Assembly: GCA_030015575.1 (NCBI GenBank)
Contig: JASDDO010000026.1
Coordinates: forward strand, 25,870,079-25,934,078
Direction of reading: 5' to 3'
Length of the DNA stretch: 64,000 nt
Source of the DNA: Agapanthus africanus
Lineage: Eukaryota; Streptophyta; Magnoliopsida; Asparagales; Amaryllidaceae
In this document: piece after piece, positions 1 through 10,974 of the stretch
How the letters are laid out: every line of letters begins with the position of its first letter
How positions within the stretch are numbered: position 1 is the first letter of the stretch
Made by a program: the position numbers and the translations under genes
The notes under the pieces: generated by a model
Database searches by the model: none
What the model was told of the DNA's origin: nothing
Seen by the model: the letters and a program-made list of their open reading frames with translations, nothing else

Positions 1-1966
1 AGAGCAAAGCTCTGCTAAGTGAAACCCTAAATGGGTCTTCTTTAGATCAGGGATCTATTGAGAGCAAGGCTCTTAAAATTGATTTAATTTAATCAAAATT
101 AATATTTTTACCTAAAAATTCTCTAAAGTTTGAACTTTTAAAAGCGTTTAAACAAGAGAGCAGGGCTCTGAGTTTTAAAAGTAAAATCGTGAAGATGAAA
201 ATCATCTAAGGGACCAAAGGTCCTATTTATAGGCATCAAATGCCCTTTCAACTTCCAAAAGTTGCCGTGACGGTTGGAATTAGGCCACCGTTGCGCTCAC
301 ATTTAAGGCCATGTAAGCGCAACGGTGGGGGGGGATTTGTTTACCCCAATCAGAGCAAAGCTCTGTTCAAATTCCAAGGAGGGAAAAGAGGCAATGCTTT
401 TGTTTTCCTCCAATCAGAGCAAAGCTCTGTCTTGAAAATTAAAGTGAAAATTAAAGTTAAAATAAATGAAGCAACGCTTCAGATCCTCTGCGCTGCGCGC
501 AGAGCGCCACGTGTCAAAATCAGACACGTTAGCACAGGGGGGCGCAGCGCCCAAGGCAGCGCACCCAATCAGAGCAAGGCACTGTTTAAAATTCAAACTT
601 TAATTAAAGGAAGCAACGCTTCAATTGCGCAAGCACTGCGCTGCGCGACACGTGTCAGCGCAGTTGCGCTGCGCTGAGCGCTGCACGACACTTGTCAGCG
701 CAGATGCGCTAGCGCAGTTGCGCTGCGCTGTGCGCTGCGCGACACGTGTCAGCGCAGATGCGCTGCGCTGTGCGCTGCGTGACACGTGTCACGCTCTGGA
801 GCATTTGCGCCCAACAGAATTAAAATTCTAAAGAAATCTTTTCTGTTCTTGTTAAAACAAGAAGATTTTCTTCTGTAAAACAGAAGCCCTTGGATCAAAG
901 ATCCAACGGTGGGGAAAATTCCCCAAATCACTCAGAGAAAGATCTCTTTAACAAACTTAACTAATTTATGGGCACTATCAAAAAGACCCCAGAGCTCAAT
1001 TCAAAGCATCAAGATCTTTCTAAAAAAAAAAAGAGAAGAGAACTCTTGAGAACTCCTCAAGAACAACAGAAGGTTAAAACCTTTGAAAGAAGAGAAAATT
1101 CTCTTATGAACAGATCAGTGATCTAAAAACAAGATCATTGATCTTTAAACATAACTAAATAAAATAAAAATAGTGCTTTGCACTTTTTCATGAACCTTTG
1201 GTTCTTTAAGATAAGAAAAAAACTTATCTTTTCCTTTGATCTAAATTAGATCAAGAAATCTAACAGTGCTTTGCACTTCTGTTCTTGAATCTAAAAGATT
1301 CTCAAATTAATAGTGCTTTGCACTTATAAATCTGCACTGTTGCGCTCTTGGGCTGGCGCAAGCCACCAGAGAGCGCCACGTGTCAGCGCCTGAACCATTT
1401 GCGCTATGCGCTTTTGAATAGAGCTTCGCTCTCTAAAATTGGCGCAAGCCACCAGAGCGCGCCACGTGTCAGCAGCGCAAGCGTAGCGCACTAGCGCAGC
1501 GCACTGCGCTGCATGACACGTGTCATCACCACGAGCGTTTGCGCTCTCTGATTGGCGCAAAGCACCTAACAAATGCAAGGCATTTCTTAAAGGGCCAGGC
1601 CCAAATCAAAAAGACCAAGCATGCCAAAATAAATTGCAAAGCAATAAAAGGGCAGAGCCCAAATAAAATTGATGCTCTGCATCATTTATAAAGGGCAGAG
1701 CCCAAAACAAATTGATGCTCTGCATCCTTTCTGGGAAAAGCCCAGATAAAAATAAGAAGAAATGCGATGCAAAAGCAAATAAAATGTTGAACATTTTCAA
1801 CTGGACTTAGCCCAATTTTGGCCGTAAGTCCTTAAATTGACTGAGCAAGATTGCTCTCTTAAATCAATTTACTACCGGTTCGAGGGTACATCTCCGAACT
1901 CCTCTGACACCTGTCGTTGTAATCCTTCAACGACGTCAGAGAGGTGACGGGTCCTAACGACCACAC
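1..1966 (+). repeat. LTR of element A (left copy, start outside window)
   Basis: Position 1 aligns with about 15,701, and similarity runs to about 1,966 versus 17,810. The LTR carries many copies of AGAGCAAAGCTCT-like palindromes and of a GC-rich block containing GACACGTGTC. The site matching the right copy's TATA box lies near 969. A conserved stem-loop (TCTGAC, then CGTTG and CAACG, then GTCAGA) sits near 1,905-1,942. The exact LTR end is not fixed because both copies are followed by the same leader; no primer-binding site was recognised with certainty. Confidence 0.75.
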
Positions 1967-1967
1967 G

Positions 1968-2216
1968 TATATGGACTGCGGGGTCCTTAAACTCGTGGAC
2001 CGAAACGTCCCTAAACTAATATCGGACCGAAACGTCCATAAACTAATATCGGACCGAAACGTCCCTAAACTAATATTGGACCGAAACGTCCCTAAACTGG
2101 CGATGGACCACCACGTCCCTAAACTGGAACATAGACCACCACGTCCCTAAACTGGAATACGGACCACTACGTCCCTAAACTGGAACATGGACCACTACGT
2201 CCCTAAACTGGAGCAA
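1968..2216 (+). repeat. About 30-bp minisatellite, CGTCCCTAAACT family, leader side
   Basis: Roughly eight to nine imperfect units of about 30 bp, each with a GGACCGAAACGTCCCTAAACT-like core cut differently in each unit. The same core recurs downstream of integrase at 6,757-6,862 and in element B at 19,404-19,580 and 21,160-21,570, so the array lies on both sides of the coding region. Confidence 0.85.
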
Positions 2217-2745
2217 TAGAGCCCCCAACTGCTCTTTTGCCGGATCTAAACGGTCCCGTTAAGTTGATCTTAGTCTCAAAACAGGACTAACGTATCCTTG
2301 ACGAACGTTTAAGTTGATCTTAGCCGCAACGCGACTAATGCATCCTTAAACTAAAAACACCAAACCCAAATCTAAGTAAATACGGATTTGGACTACTCCA
2401 CGTCCTACGGGCGACGGCATTACTCAGTCTCCGTATACAATTTACGGGCAACCACAAACAAAACAAACACACACGACACGAAGTGAAATTCTGGAGAAGG
2501 AGAAAGTTGTTACCGCGATGCGATAGCGTAATTAACTGCAGGGGCTTGCGCCTGCAGGGAAGAGCGTCCCCACAATCAAAAACCCCTCAAGTGAGGGGGA
2601 ATCTGACGAAGTCTGCTACATCGGCCGCATCCGTCTAAACCTCCGATACACGGTGCCATAAATCAACTTGGCATCTTCGGAGAGGTGGACGGATAAAACC
2701 AAATAGCATCTGTCCCGAATCTCAGCGTCAGGACATCGCAGTGTT
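2217..2745 (+). other. Untranslated leader of element A
   Basis: No coding signal. The sequence is closely repeated at 19,581-20,090, and its end part again in diverged form at 24,305-24,440. It contains one two-helix module (TACGG...CCGTA near 2,404-2,450) and the palindrome CTGCAGGGGCTTGCGCCTGCAG, split here as CTGCAGG, GGCTTGCG and CCTGCAG. Confidence 0.6.
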
Positions 2746-4278
2746 GTGCGCCGCCCTTCGGAGGGGAACAAGCAACAAAGCGGGACTAAGAAGCCACGCA
2801 AGCGGGGATCGAGCGGTTCTGATCTATCCCTCATAAGGAAAATGGGTCGAGCGTACTCTTTTCCTCGGGACAAGACGAAGAAAATACTTGACCTCGCTCT
2901 AAAACATCAGATGCTTACACTGCCGGAGTCTAAACACCCCGAACAAGCGAGCGAAGTCTCTAACCCGGACTATTGCCCTTATCACCGAGTGATAGGGCAC
3001 CCTCTCGAGGACTGCTTCACCTTCAAGAATTGGGTCGGAGATCAGTATCAGCTTGGCAAGTTCGCTCTGTCTGACAACTGGAGGGTAACGCCGCCACAGA
3101 AGCACGAACCCAAAGCCACAAAAGCAGAACCAGTTCCACACTGGGCTTGGAAGCGAATTCGTACCTGTCATATGATAACGATATCAAAAGAAGAGCCCGA
3201 GAACATGGATGACCTTCCCTGGTGCTTCGAAAACAGCAGCGATGAGGTGATCTCAGAATTTCCGCCAGCACCGAAAGAGCTGGAGGATGGAATACACACC
3301 ACTGCGGATAACCTCAAGAAAATTGAGTTGGGGACGGCGAATGACCCGCGACCGACATTCATTAGTGAGCTGCTGTCTGAAGAGTGGGTGGCTTCATTAA
3401 AGGACCTGCTTATGCAGCATAGAGATTGCTTCGCATGGAACTATTCCGAAATGCCAGGACTAGATCCAGAAATTGCTGTGCATAAATTGGCGATATCTCC
3501 GGACGTCAAGCCGGTCAAACAAGCGCCAAGAAGAATGCGCCTCGAGCTTGAGATGAGTATCAACGCTGAGGTCAAAAAGCTGATCGACTCTGGCTTTATC
3601 CAGGAAGTTCAATATCCTGAATGGATCGCCAACATCGTCCCGGTGATGAAGAAAAATGGGACAGTGCGCATATGCGTGGATTTCCGGGATCTCAATAAAG
3701 CTTGCCCGAAGGACGATTTCCCAGTGCCAGTCACCGAGCTGATGATAGATAATACGTCCACTCACGAGGTTTTCTCCTTCATGGATGGCTCGTCAGGGTA
3801 TAATCAGATAAAGATGCATTCCGAAGACCAGAAGCACACCGCCTTCAGGACCCCTTTGGGTATATTCTGCTACAAGGTGATGCCCTTCGGTCTAAAGAAC
3901 GCCGGTGCCACCTATCAGAGGGCCATGACGAAAATCTTTGATGACCTTATACACGAAATCGTCGAATGCTATATCGACGATCTCGTGGTTAAAAGCAAAT
4001 TATGCGAGGAACATCTCGAGCATCTGAAGACCGTATTTCAACGCCTTCGACAATACAACTTGAAGATGAACCCTCTCAAGTGTGCATTCGGAGTTTCCTC
4101 GGGCAAATTCCTGGGATTCATCGTCCGACACCGAGGTATTAAGATAGACCCGTCAAAGATCAAGGCGATCATGGAAATGCCTCCGCCAAGGACTCTCAAA
4201 CAGCTGCGGTCTCTCCATGGGAAGCTCGCGTATATACGACGATTTATAGCCAACCTTTCAGGCAAGTACCGTCCTTAA
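2746..4278 (+). pseudogene. Gag tail and reverse transcriptase of element A
   Basis: Retroelement fossil part. Near residues 70-95 is a CPYH...GHPLEDC...FKNW block typical of the end of Tat Gag. Residues about 200-500 are a Ty3/gypsy reverse transcriptase with RICVDFRDLNKACPKDDFP, FMDGSSGYNQI, MPFGLKNAGATYQRAM, the catalytic YIDD box and KFLGFIV. The YIDD form and the ACPKDDFP stretch are common in Tat/Athila relatives. It is followed at once by RNase H. Part of a broken element; no host function is implied. Confidence 0.85.
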
Positions 4279-4284
4279 AGCCAC

Positions 4285-4848
4285 TTGATGAAGAAGGGAA
4301 CCCCGTTCGTCTGGGACCAAAAATGCCAAAGCGCGCTAGACGAGATCAAGCAATACATGCGGAACCCGCCAGTGTTGGCTGCTCCCGTCAAGGAAAAGCC
4401 CCTCATTCTTTATACAACCGCCCTCGAAGGTTCCTTAGGCGCGTTATGGGCGCAAGAGAACGACCAAGGGAAGGAAAGAGCACTCTATTACTTAAGTCGA
4501 GTTCTACTGGGGGCAGAAAGCAACTACTCCCCCATTGAAAAACACTGCCTGGCGTTGATCTTTGCGATAACAAAGCTCAGCCATTATGCGTTGGCGCATG
4601 AGGTCCGTCTCATTTCGAAGGTGGACCCTCTTAAATATTTAATGTCAAAGGCCATATTGACAGGTCGGCTCGCTAAATGGGCCCTGCTCTTGATGGAGTT
4701 CTCGATAACCTATCAGCCTCTCAAGGCAGTGAAAGGCCAGGCCATCGCCGACTTCCTCGCTGAGCATCCGATACCCGCCGATTCTCCTCTGAATTGCGAT
4801 CTTCCAGACGAACATGCGTTTGATGCGATCGACGGTGGTGATACCTGA
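4285..4848 (+). pseudogene. RNase H (usual Ty3/gypsy type) of element A
   Basis: Retroelement fossil part. The stretch shows ILYTTALEGSLGALWAQ, then ALYYLSRVLLGAESNYSPIEKHCLALIFA, then KYLMSK and GRLAKWALLLMEF. These are the order and motifs of the RNase H that follows reverse transcriptase in Ty3/gypsy pol. It ends in a QAIADFLAEHP linker, which in Tat elements leads into the second RNase H. Confidence 0.85.
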
Positions 4849-4854
4849 TGGGAG

Positions 4855-5400
4855 CTTTATTTCGATGGAGCATCTTCCGTGAAGAAGCGCAAACAAAGCA
4901 CCCCTATAATCAAATCGGGGGTAGGACTCATCTTTGTAACTCCACAAGGAGCGATAATGCGCTTTGCTTTCTCCCTAACAGAGCCGAGGACAAATAATGA
5001 AGCCGAATACGAAGCTTTGATAGCAGGTCTCGAGATCGCCATCGACATGGGAATTGAAAACTTCCTTATATATGGAGATTCTCGACTGGTCGTTAGTCAA
5101 GTAAATGGAGACTACCAAACATGCAAACCAGAGTTGGTGAAGTATGGAGAAAAGGTGCAGCAACTGTTGACCCAAATCCCTTCCTACACTTTGGAAAACA
5201 TACCGCGCGCAGAAAACAGCAAAGCGGACGCGTTGGCTAAGCTCGCTAAGGAACTAGCTGATGAGAACCTCGATGACGTAAGAATCGTGGTACAAAGCCG
5301 TCGGGTGCTTACCCCATCGAAATTATCTCCGGAATCACCCGAAGAAAAGGGAGCGACTGAGCACACGACCCTGCAAATAAAAGATCGGGAAAATACCGAG
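4855..5400 (+). pseudogene. Second (archaeal-type) RNase H of element A
   Basis: Retroelement fossil part. YFDGASS near 4,859, then NNEAEYEALIAGL, then GDSRLVVSQVNG, then ENSKADALAKLA are the acidic and surrounding motifs of an RVT_3-type RNase H. In plants this domain in addition to the normal RNase H marks Tat-lineage elements, so it is the best evidence for the family assignment. Confidence 0.85.
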
Positions 5401-5402
5401 GA

Positions 5403-6230
5403 TTGGAGAGAAGTCTTTATAAACTACTTCAAATACCGTCGAGCGTCGAAGATGCGTCCTCAAGACATCAGCTTATGAAACGAGCTCTGTCTTTCGCCTT
5501 CGTCAATGATACTCTGTACAAGAGGTCATTTGATTCTCTGTGGTTGAGATGTCTGGGACCTGACGAAGCGAAAAGAGTCGTTCAGGAAGTTCATGACGGA
5601 CTCTGCGGTTCTCACCAAGCGGGCCCGAAGATGAAGCTGAAGATCAAACGGATGGGCTACTGCTGGCCCATGATGATTCAAGACTGCCTCGAATATGCGA
5701 AGCAATGCCACTCATGCCAAATCCATGGGGACTTCATCCATCAGCACCCAAATCCACTACATCCGACAGTGGCTAGCTGGCCATTCGAAATGTAGGGAAC
5801 TGACATAGTTGGCCCCATCGAACCAGCATCATCTAGAGGACATCGTTTCATCCTGGCGACGACTGACTACTTCTCCAAATGGGCAGAAGCAGTACCGTTG
5901 AGAGAAGTGAAGACGGAGAATATCCTCCATTTCTTCAAGATGCACGTCATATATCGGTTTGGAACTCCGCGACGGATCATCTCCGATAACGGGCCAGCTT
6001 ATAGAAGCCACAAGATCAGTCGCTTCGCGCAACAACACAATATAGACTGGAGATATTCCTCGGTTTATAATCCATGAGCTAACGGTCTAGCTGAGGCTTT
6101 CAACAAGACCTTGACAAAGATCATGAAGAAAACGGTGTCCTGAAATAAGAAGGACTGGCACGCGAGACTGCAAGAAGCTCTCTGGGCGTATCGAACTACG
6201 TTCAAGACGGCCACGAACACAACGCCATAC
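5403..6230 (+). pseudogene. Integrase zinc-binding and core regions of element A
   Basis: Retroelement fossil part. H...H then CHSCQ (about 5,590-5,730) is the HHCC zinc region. Downstream, TDIVGP, TTDYFSKWAEA, FGTPRRIISDNGP and NGLAEAFNKTL follow the DDE integrase core order through about 6,115. The following stretch resembles the usual LWAYRTTFKT block. Confidence 0.8.
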
Positions 6231-6233
6231 GCG

Positions 6234-6653
6234 TTGGTATTCGGTACAGAAGCAGTACTCCCCCTCGAGATAAAGTTACCCTCTCTACGAGTGGCAGTCC
6301 ACTATGAGCTGACGGACGAAGAAAATGCTCACCTTCGGCTTGAAGAGCTTGATGCCCTTGATGAAACCCAGCTCACAGCGCAACAAAATCTGGTGGCCTA
6401 TAATGCAAAGATGACGCGCTCATATGAAAGATTGACCCGGCCGAGGACATTCCGCCAAGACGAACTCGTGCTAGTGGTCAAAAGGTCTATGATCCCCAAT
6501 CGCGCCAAGCGGGGAAAATTCGAGCCAAATTATGAAGGCCCGTACATCATAGACAAGGTCTATCAGGGTGGAGCCTATCTACTCATGGATATGCACGGTG
6601 AGAGGCCTTACAGGCCAATAAATGGTCGATTCCTAAAGAAATACTACGCTTAG
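6234..6653 (+). pseudogene. Integrase C-terminal region of element A
   Basis: Retroelement fossil part. It starts FGTEAVLPLEI and ends with KRGKFEPNYEGPYIIDKV, GAYLLMDMHGE and NGRFLKKYYA, the typical end of Tat integrase. No chromodomain follows. A close relative of this block is at 20,831-21,155 in element B. Untranslated repeat-rich DNA starts directly after it. Confidence 0.85.
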
Positions 6654-6756
6654 CGAGTTACTGCCTAGGTCAATGATAGATGACGACGACTATGTCCGCT
6701 CGCTATCTTCCTAAGCCCAAACTTTATAAGCAGTAGCCAGCCTTCTCCTGGGAAGA

Positions 6757-6862
6757 CCGAAACGTCCTTAAACTAATGGCGGACCGAAACTTCCTTAAAC
6801 TAATGGCAGACCGAAACGTCCTTAAACTAATGACGGACCGAAACGTCCTTAAACTACTACCG
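6757..6862 (+). repeat. Minisatellite CGTCCTTAAACTAATG, 3' side
   Basis: About four units of 27-30 bp related to the leader array at 1,968-2,216, here with TTAAACT in place of CTAAACT. Confidence 0.85.
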
Positions 6863-6939
6863 CAGCATCCTTAGGCTGACGAAATGAATAAAAAAAAAAG
6901 AAAAAGAAAAAATATAAATATAATAAAAAAAATAATAAA

Positions 6940-7198
6940 AACGGTATGTCCATAAGCAAAAAGGGCACGGATGAAAACCCGAAAGGGCTCCGTGAGTAAA
7001 AACAGCAGGGCTACCGGCGAGTGTCCATGAAAACCCGAAAGGGCGCGACCTCGTAAAAAAAAAGAGAGAGAATAAAAAGAATAAAAAAAAAGGTATGTCC
7101 ATAAGCAAAATGGGCACGGATGAAAACCCGAAAGGGCTCCGTGAGTAAAAACAGCAGGACTACCGGCGAGTGTTTGTGAAAACCTGAAAGGGCGCAAC
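6940..7198 (+). repeat. Two tandem copies of a roughly 147-bp unit
   Basis: GGTATGTCCATAAGCAAAA begins at about 6,943 and again at about 7,090. Each copy continues through GGGCACGGATGAAAACCCG, GGCTCCGTGAGTAAAAACAG and CTACCGGCGAGTGT. The copies are separated by A-rich sequence. No coding role is seen. Confidence 0.85.
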
Positions 7199-7204
7199 CT
7201 CGTT

Positions 7205-7390
7205 AAAGGACACTTATAGGGTCCTCTCGACCTTGTAAGGAGAAACCACCCGCGTGAGATCCTTACGACTCACAAGGGAGCAACACACTTAGGGATCCCC
7301 ACGATTCCTAAGGAGAAAATACACTTGCGAGATCCTCACGACTCGTAAGGAGAACTCTCTTATGGGACCCTCACGGCTCATAAGATTTGA
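7205..7390 (+). repeat. Hairpin array 1 (about 45-nt units)
   Basis: Five consecutive units have the form arm, TC, a five-base loop of CTCAC/CTTAC/CTCTC type, GA, and the complementary arm followed by AAGGAGAA. The arms differ between units, for example CTTAGGGAT/ATTCCTAAG and CTTATGGG/CTCATAAG, yet pair with each other (G-T pairs allowed). Confidence 0.75.
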
Positions 7391-7451
7391 AAGTTTTAAG
7401 TTACAGAGACCTAAACCTGTGCTTAAGCAACCCCCACAACCTTTGATATTG

Positions 7452-7500
7452 CCCTACAAGTGGTTCAATACTGACCCTTGTATACAATCCACGGGCGCGA
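7452..7500 (+). repeat. Two-helix module, copy with TACAAG/CTTGTA arms
   Basis: GCCC-TACAAG, a 16-base interior, then CTTGTA, TACAATCCAC and GGGC. The outer helix is GCCC/GGGC and the inner one TACAAG/CTTGTA. The 3' bulge TACAATCCAC is nearly constant among copies. Confidence 0.7.
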
Positions 7501-7559
7501 ATAAACATTTCCCTAACCAAGTCTCATCCGTGACTGGGGATATGTACGCATGATGAACA

Positions 7560-7745
7560 ACCCTTATAAGTCCTCTCGACTTACAAGGAGAAAACCCTCT
7601 GGTAGGATCCTTATGACTTACAGAGGAACATACACTTAGGAATCCTCACGATTCCTAAGGAGAAACACACCTACAAGATCCTCACAACTTGTAGGGAGAA
7701 ATACCTTTGTGAGACCCTTACGGCTCATGAAGTTAAAAGCCTTAG
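7560..7745 (+). repeat. Hairpin array 2
   Basis: Five further units of the same design as at 7,205-7,390. Examples are TTAGGAAT/ATTCCTAA around CCTCACG, and CCTACAAG/CTTGTAGG around ATCCTCACAA. Confidence 0.75.
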
Positions 7746-7889
7746 TCGACGGGACCTTAACCCTGTTCGCTAAGCCACCTTTGTTCGACATCGACAGAGG
7801 CAAATGATGATTCGCTCCTGGCAATATCCCAGTTGTAGCGGTGCTGATGCCGAAATCGGTGTCTAATTTTAGGTTTACGGTGAAAAGCC

Positions 7890-8115
7890 AGCAAGCCGCA
7901 CATGCATACGAAATAGCCGAAATGATGGGGCAGCTTGCAATAAAAAGCAGCAAGTAAAAAAAACGTATGCATACAAAATAGCCGAAATGATTGGGCAACT
8001 CGCAATAAAAAGCAGCGAGTAAAAATAAATAGCCGAAATGATTGGGCACCGCGAAAAATAGCCGAAATGATTGGGCAATCGCGACTTTCGCGATATAAAA
8101 GCTGAAATGATAGAG
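7890..8115 (+). repeat. Tandem repeat AAATAGCCGAAATGAT
   Basis: About five irregular units share AAATAGCCGAAATGATTGGG followed by CA and a short variable link (35-62 bp spacing). It lies in the untranslated 3' zone of element A, and open frames on either strand here are repeat by-products. A second two-helix module (TGCCC-TACAG ... CTGTA ... GGGCA) follows at 8,157-8,212. Confidence 0.75.
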
Positions 8116-8399
8116 CATCGCGGAAATAAAGCAATAAAAAAATGATGATGAAACTATTGCCCTACAGTTGAGATCACATCGATCCCTGTATACAATCCAA
8201 GGGCACAAACAAAGAGGGAACCACACCTTCCCAACAGGCTCCGCCAGAAAGCTAAACCAAATCTCGATGGTTCACCAACAGCCTAGAGACAACCGCGACA
8301 TTCGTCTCGAAACAGCAGACGCACTGCCAGTGAACGAAGCGAAGACCAAATTCCTAGCTTCACGGTTTTGACGGTAACTTATATAAAACCTGAAAGACC

Positions 8400-9690
8400 A
8401 CCACAAATACCTCGACTCAGGGAAACTAGCGTCCTTGATGAGAGCCTCCTGATTCGCGTCGGCTCGCAGAGAAACCAGTGTCTCCGCGAGAAATTCCCGG
8501 TTCGTTTCAACCCCGAAGAAATCAGTGTCTTCGGCAAAATTCTTTGACTCAGGGAAACCAGTGTCCTTGATGAGAAAATCCTGATTCGCGTCGGCTCGCA
8601 GAGAAACCAGTGTCTCCGCGGGAAATTCCCGGTTTGTTTCAACCCCAGGGAAACAAGTGTCCTTGGCAAATACCTCAATTCAGGGAAACTAGCGTCCTTG
8701 ATGAGAGCCTCCTGATACGCGTCGGCTCGCAGAGAAACCGGTGTCTCCACGAGAAATTCCCGGTTCGTTTCAACCCCGAAGAAATCAGTGTCTTCGGCAA
8801 AATTCTTCGACTCAGGGAAACCAGTGTCCTTGATGAGAAAATCTTGATTCGCGTCGGCTCGCAGAGAAACCAGTGTCTCCGCGGGAAATTCCCGGTTCGT
8901 TTCAACCCCAGGGAAACAAGTGTCCTTTGCAAATACATCAATTCAGGGAAACTAGCGTCCTTGATGAGAGCCTCCTGATTCGCGTCGGCTAGCAAAGAAA
9001 CCAGTGTCTCCGCGGGAAATTCCCGGTTCGTCTCAACCCCAGGGAAACAAGTGTCCTTGGCAAATACCTCAACTCAGGGAAACTAGCGTCCTTGATGAGA
9101 GCCTCCTGATTCGCATCGGCTCGCAGAGAAACTAGTGTCTCCACGGGAAATTCCCGGTTCGTTTCAACCCCAGGGAAACAAGTGTCCTTGGCAAATACCT
9201 CAACTCAGGGAAACTAGCGTCCTTGATGAGAGCTTCCTGATTCGCATCGGCTCGCAGAGAAACCAGTGTCTCCGCGGGAAATTCCCGGTTCGTTTCAACC
9301 CCAGAGAAACAAGTGTCCTTGGCAAATAGCTCAACTCAGGGAAACTAGCGTCCTTGATGAAAGCCTCCTGATTCGCATCGGCTTGCAGAGAAACCAGTGT
9401 CTCTGCGAGAAATTCCCGGTTCGTCTCAACCCCGAAGAAACCAGTGTCTTCGGCAAGATCCTTCGACTTAGGGAAACCAGTGTCCTTGACGAGAAAATCC
9501 TGATTCGCGTCGACCCGCAGAGAAACTAGCGTCTCCGCGAGAAATTCTCGATTCGTTTCAACCCCAGGGAAACAAGTGTCCTTGGCAAACTCCTCAACTC
9601 AGGGAAACTAGCGTCCTTGATGAGAGTCTCCTGATTCGCGTCGGCTCGCAGAGAAACCAGTGTCTCCGTGAGAAATTCTCGATTCGTCTC
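8400..9690 (+). repeat. 131-bp tandem array, each unit a trimer of about 44 bp
   Basis: GGGAAACTAGCGTCC or a close variant recurs at about 8,420, 8,551, 8,682, 8,813, 8,945, 9,076, 9,207, 9,338, 9,470 and 9,600, giving ten units of 131 bp. Inside each unit three related segments occur, starting GGGAAACYAGYGTCCTTGATG, AGAGAAACCAGTGTCTCCGC and GGGAAACAAGTGTCCTTGGC. The period is therefore a higher-order trimer. 131 is not a multiple of three, which argues against a coding repeat. Satellite-like arrays at this place are known in Retand-like Tat elements. Confidence 0.9.
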
Positions 9691-9747
9691 AACTTGCAAG
9701 ATAAAGCCTCAGGCAGCAGGGATTAAAAAACTTGTTTCCTGAGCACT

Positions 9748-9800
9748 GGGACCCTGCAAGTCGGTCTAAAATGGTCTCTTGCATACTATTCACGGGTCTC
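9748..9800 (+). repeat. Two-helix module, copy with doubly changed arms
   Basis: ACCC-TGCAAG ... CTTGCA-TACTATTCAC-GGGT. Both helices differ from the common version (GCCC/GGGC and TACRR/YYGTA), and both remain complementary. Confidence 0.7.
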
Positions 9801-9837
9801 ACTCTCCAAAGTCGAATTTCGACAAGGAGGGAAACAA

Positions 9838-10018
9838 CCGCTTACGGGTCTTCTCGACTCGTAAGAGGGAAAATTCTCTTATAAAATCCTTACGACTTAT
9901 AAGAGAAAACGCGCTTAGGAATCCTCATGATTCATAAGGAAAAAATCCACCTACGAGATCTTCTCGATCCGTAGGGAGAAAAGTCTCTATGAGACCCTCA
10001 CGGCTCATAGAGTTGAAA
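9838..10018 (+). repeat. Hairpin array 3
   Basis: Five units like arrays 1 and 2, for example CTTATAA/TTATAAG and CTATGAG/CTCATAG, each around a CTTAC/CTCAC/TTCTC loop. Confidence 0.75.
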
Positions 10019-10305
10019 AGTCTTAGGCGGCAGATCTGAACCTGCGGCCTAAGCCCTCGCTATTTCTCAAAAAAAAAACTAAGATGTTTACTCCTTTATC
10101 TGTCGACCATGTTTGTTGAGACAGAATGCTGATAATGAGAGAAAGGGAGAAAGCAAAAGAGCATACAAGATATTGCAAAGAAAAAAATATGTATCTTTAT
10201 TTATTAACTTCAATCAAATACAAAGTGAATCGTACAAAAGAATAAAGAATGGATACATGTTATTCGAAAAAGAAAAATTTTACAAATGCATTGATACAAA
10301 GGCAG

Positions 10306-10974
10306 CTACTGGGAAGGAAGCGTCTTAAATAACTCTATCAGTTGTTCGCACACTTCCTTCCATGCCTTTTCCTGAACGGCCGTCACCGCCAGTTCTGCCT
10401 CCACCTGAGCCCTTTGCTGCAAGAGAGATGCAAGCTTCTCCCCAACGGCCTGCCGAGCTGCTTCGCGGCCTTGGGCATTACGCTCAGCAGCGTCAAGTTT
10501 CTGCATCAAGTTCAGCCCATTTGAGATGCGTTCCAGGAGACCCTCGAAGATAGCCTTCACCTGGGCAGCGTTCGCCTCAACTTCAGCACGTAGGCGAGCA
10601 GTCTCGCTTGAAGACTCTTGGCATTCCCTCAGCCTTAAAGCCGCGTCGTGTTCCAAGTGGTGGACGCAAGAAGCGCTTTGCTCAATCCACGCTGCTCTTT
10701 GATGGCTTGCGGCTAAGGTTTCGGGAGCAGGGCGCATGAACTCCAGTTGATGCAGGAGAGCCTCGATCTCCCTGCAGTGATTAACCCAAGACGCGACGAT
10801 GCCCTCGTTATGGAAGTTTACGAGTATCACCAGCATTGGGTTAACCGCCGTAGCAAAATCTGCGGCAGACGTAGGAGTCTCGACGTCGAGTTCCTCGATG
10901 TAGTCGCTCAACATGCGCAGACTATTCGCGGCGCCTTTCGAGGACGGACGTCTCAAGAAAGGGCCTGCCGGCAT
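10306..10974 (-). CDS. Coiled-coil terminal block of the antisense gene
   Basis: A 222-residue open stretch with heptad-like Leu/Ala/Glu/Arg/Gln composition (for example ETARLRAEVEANAAQVKAIF, ASLLQQRAQVEAELAV), suggesting a long alpha-helical coiled coil. It is probably the last exon of the antisense gene, with a likely upstream acceptor (TTTTTTCAG) near 11,020. No enzymatic motif was seen. It could be a structural or dimerisation tail. Confidence 0.5.
   Translation of the reverse strand: MPAGPFLRRPSSKGAANSLRMLSDYIEELDVETPTSAADFATAVNPMLVILVNFHNEGIVASWVNHCREIEALLHQLEFMRPAPETLAASHQRAAWIEQSASCVHHLEHDAALRLRECQESSSETARLRAEVEANAAQVKAIFEGLLERISNGLNLMQKLDAAERNAQGREAARQAVGEKLASLLQQRAQVEAELAVTAVQEKAWKEVCEQLIELFKTLPSQ

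Noticed and set aside
7636-9530. Several open frames of 100-200 residues on both strands
   Set aside because: They lie entirely in tandem repeats and hairpin arrays, and residues repeat with the DNA period.
8400-9690. CRISPR array
   Set aside because: Units are contiguous with no unique spacers, and the setting is a plant retrotransposon.
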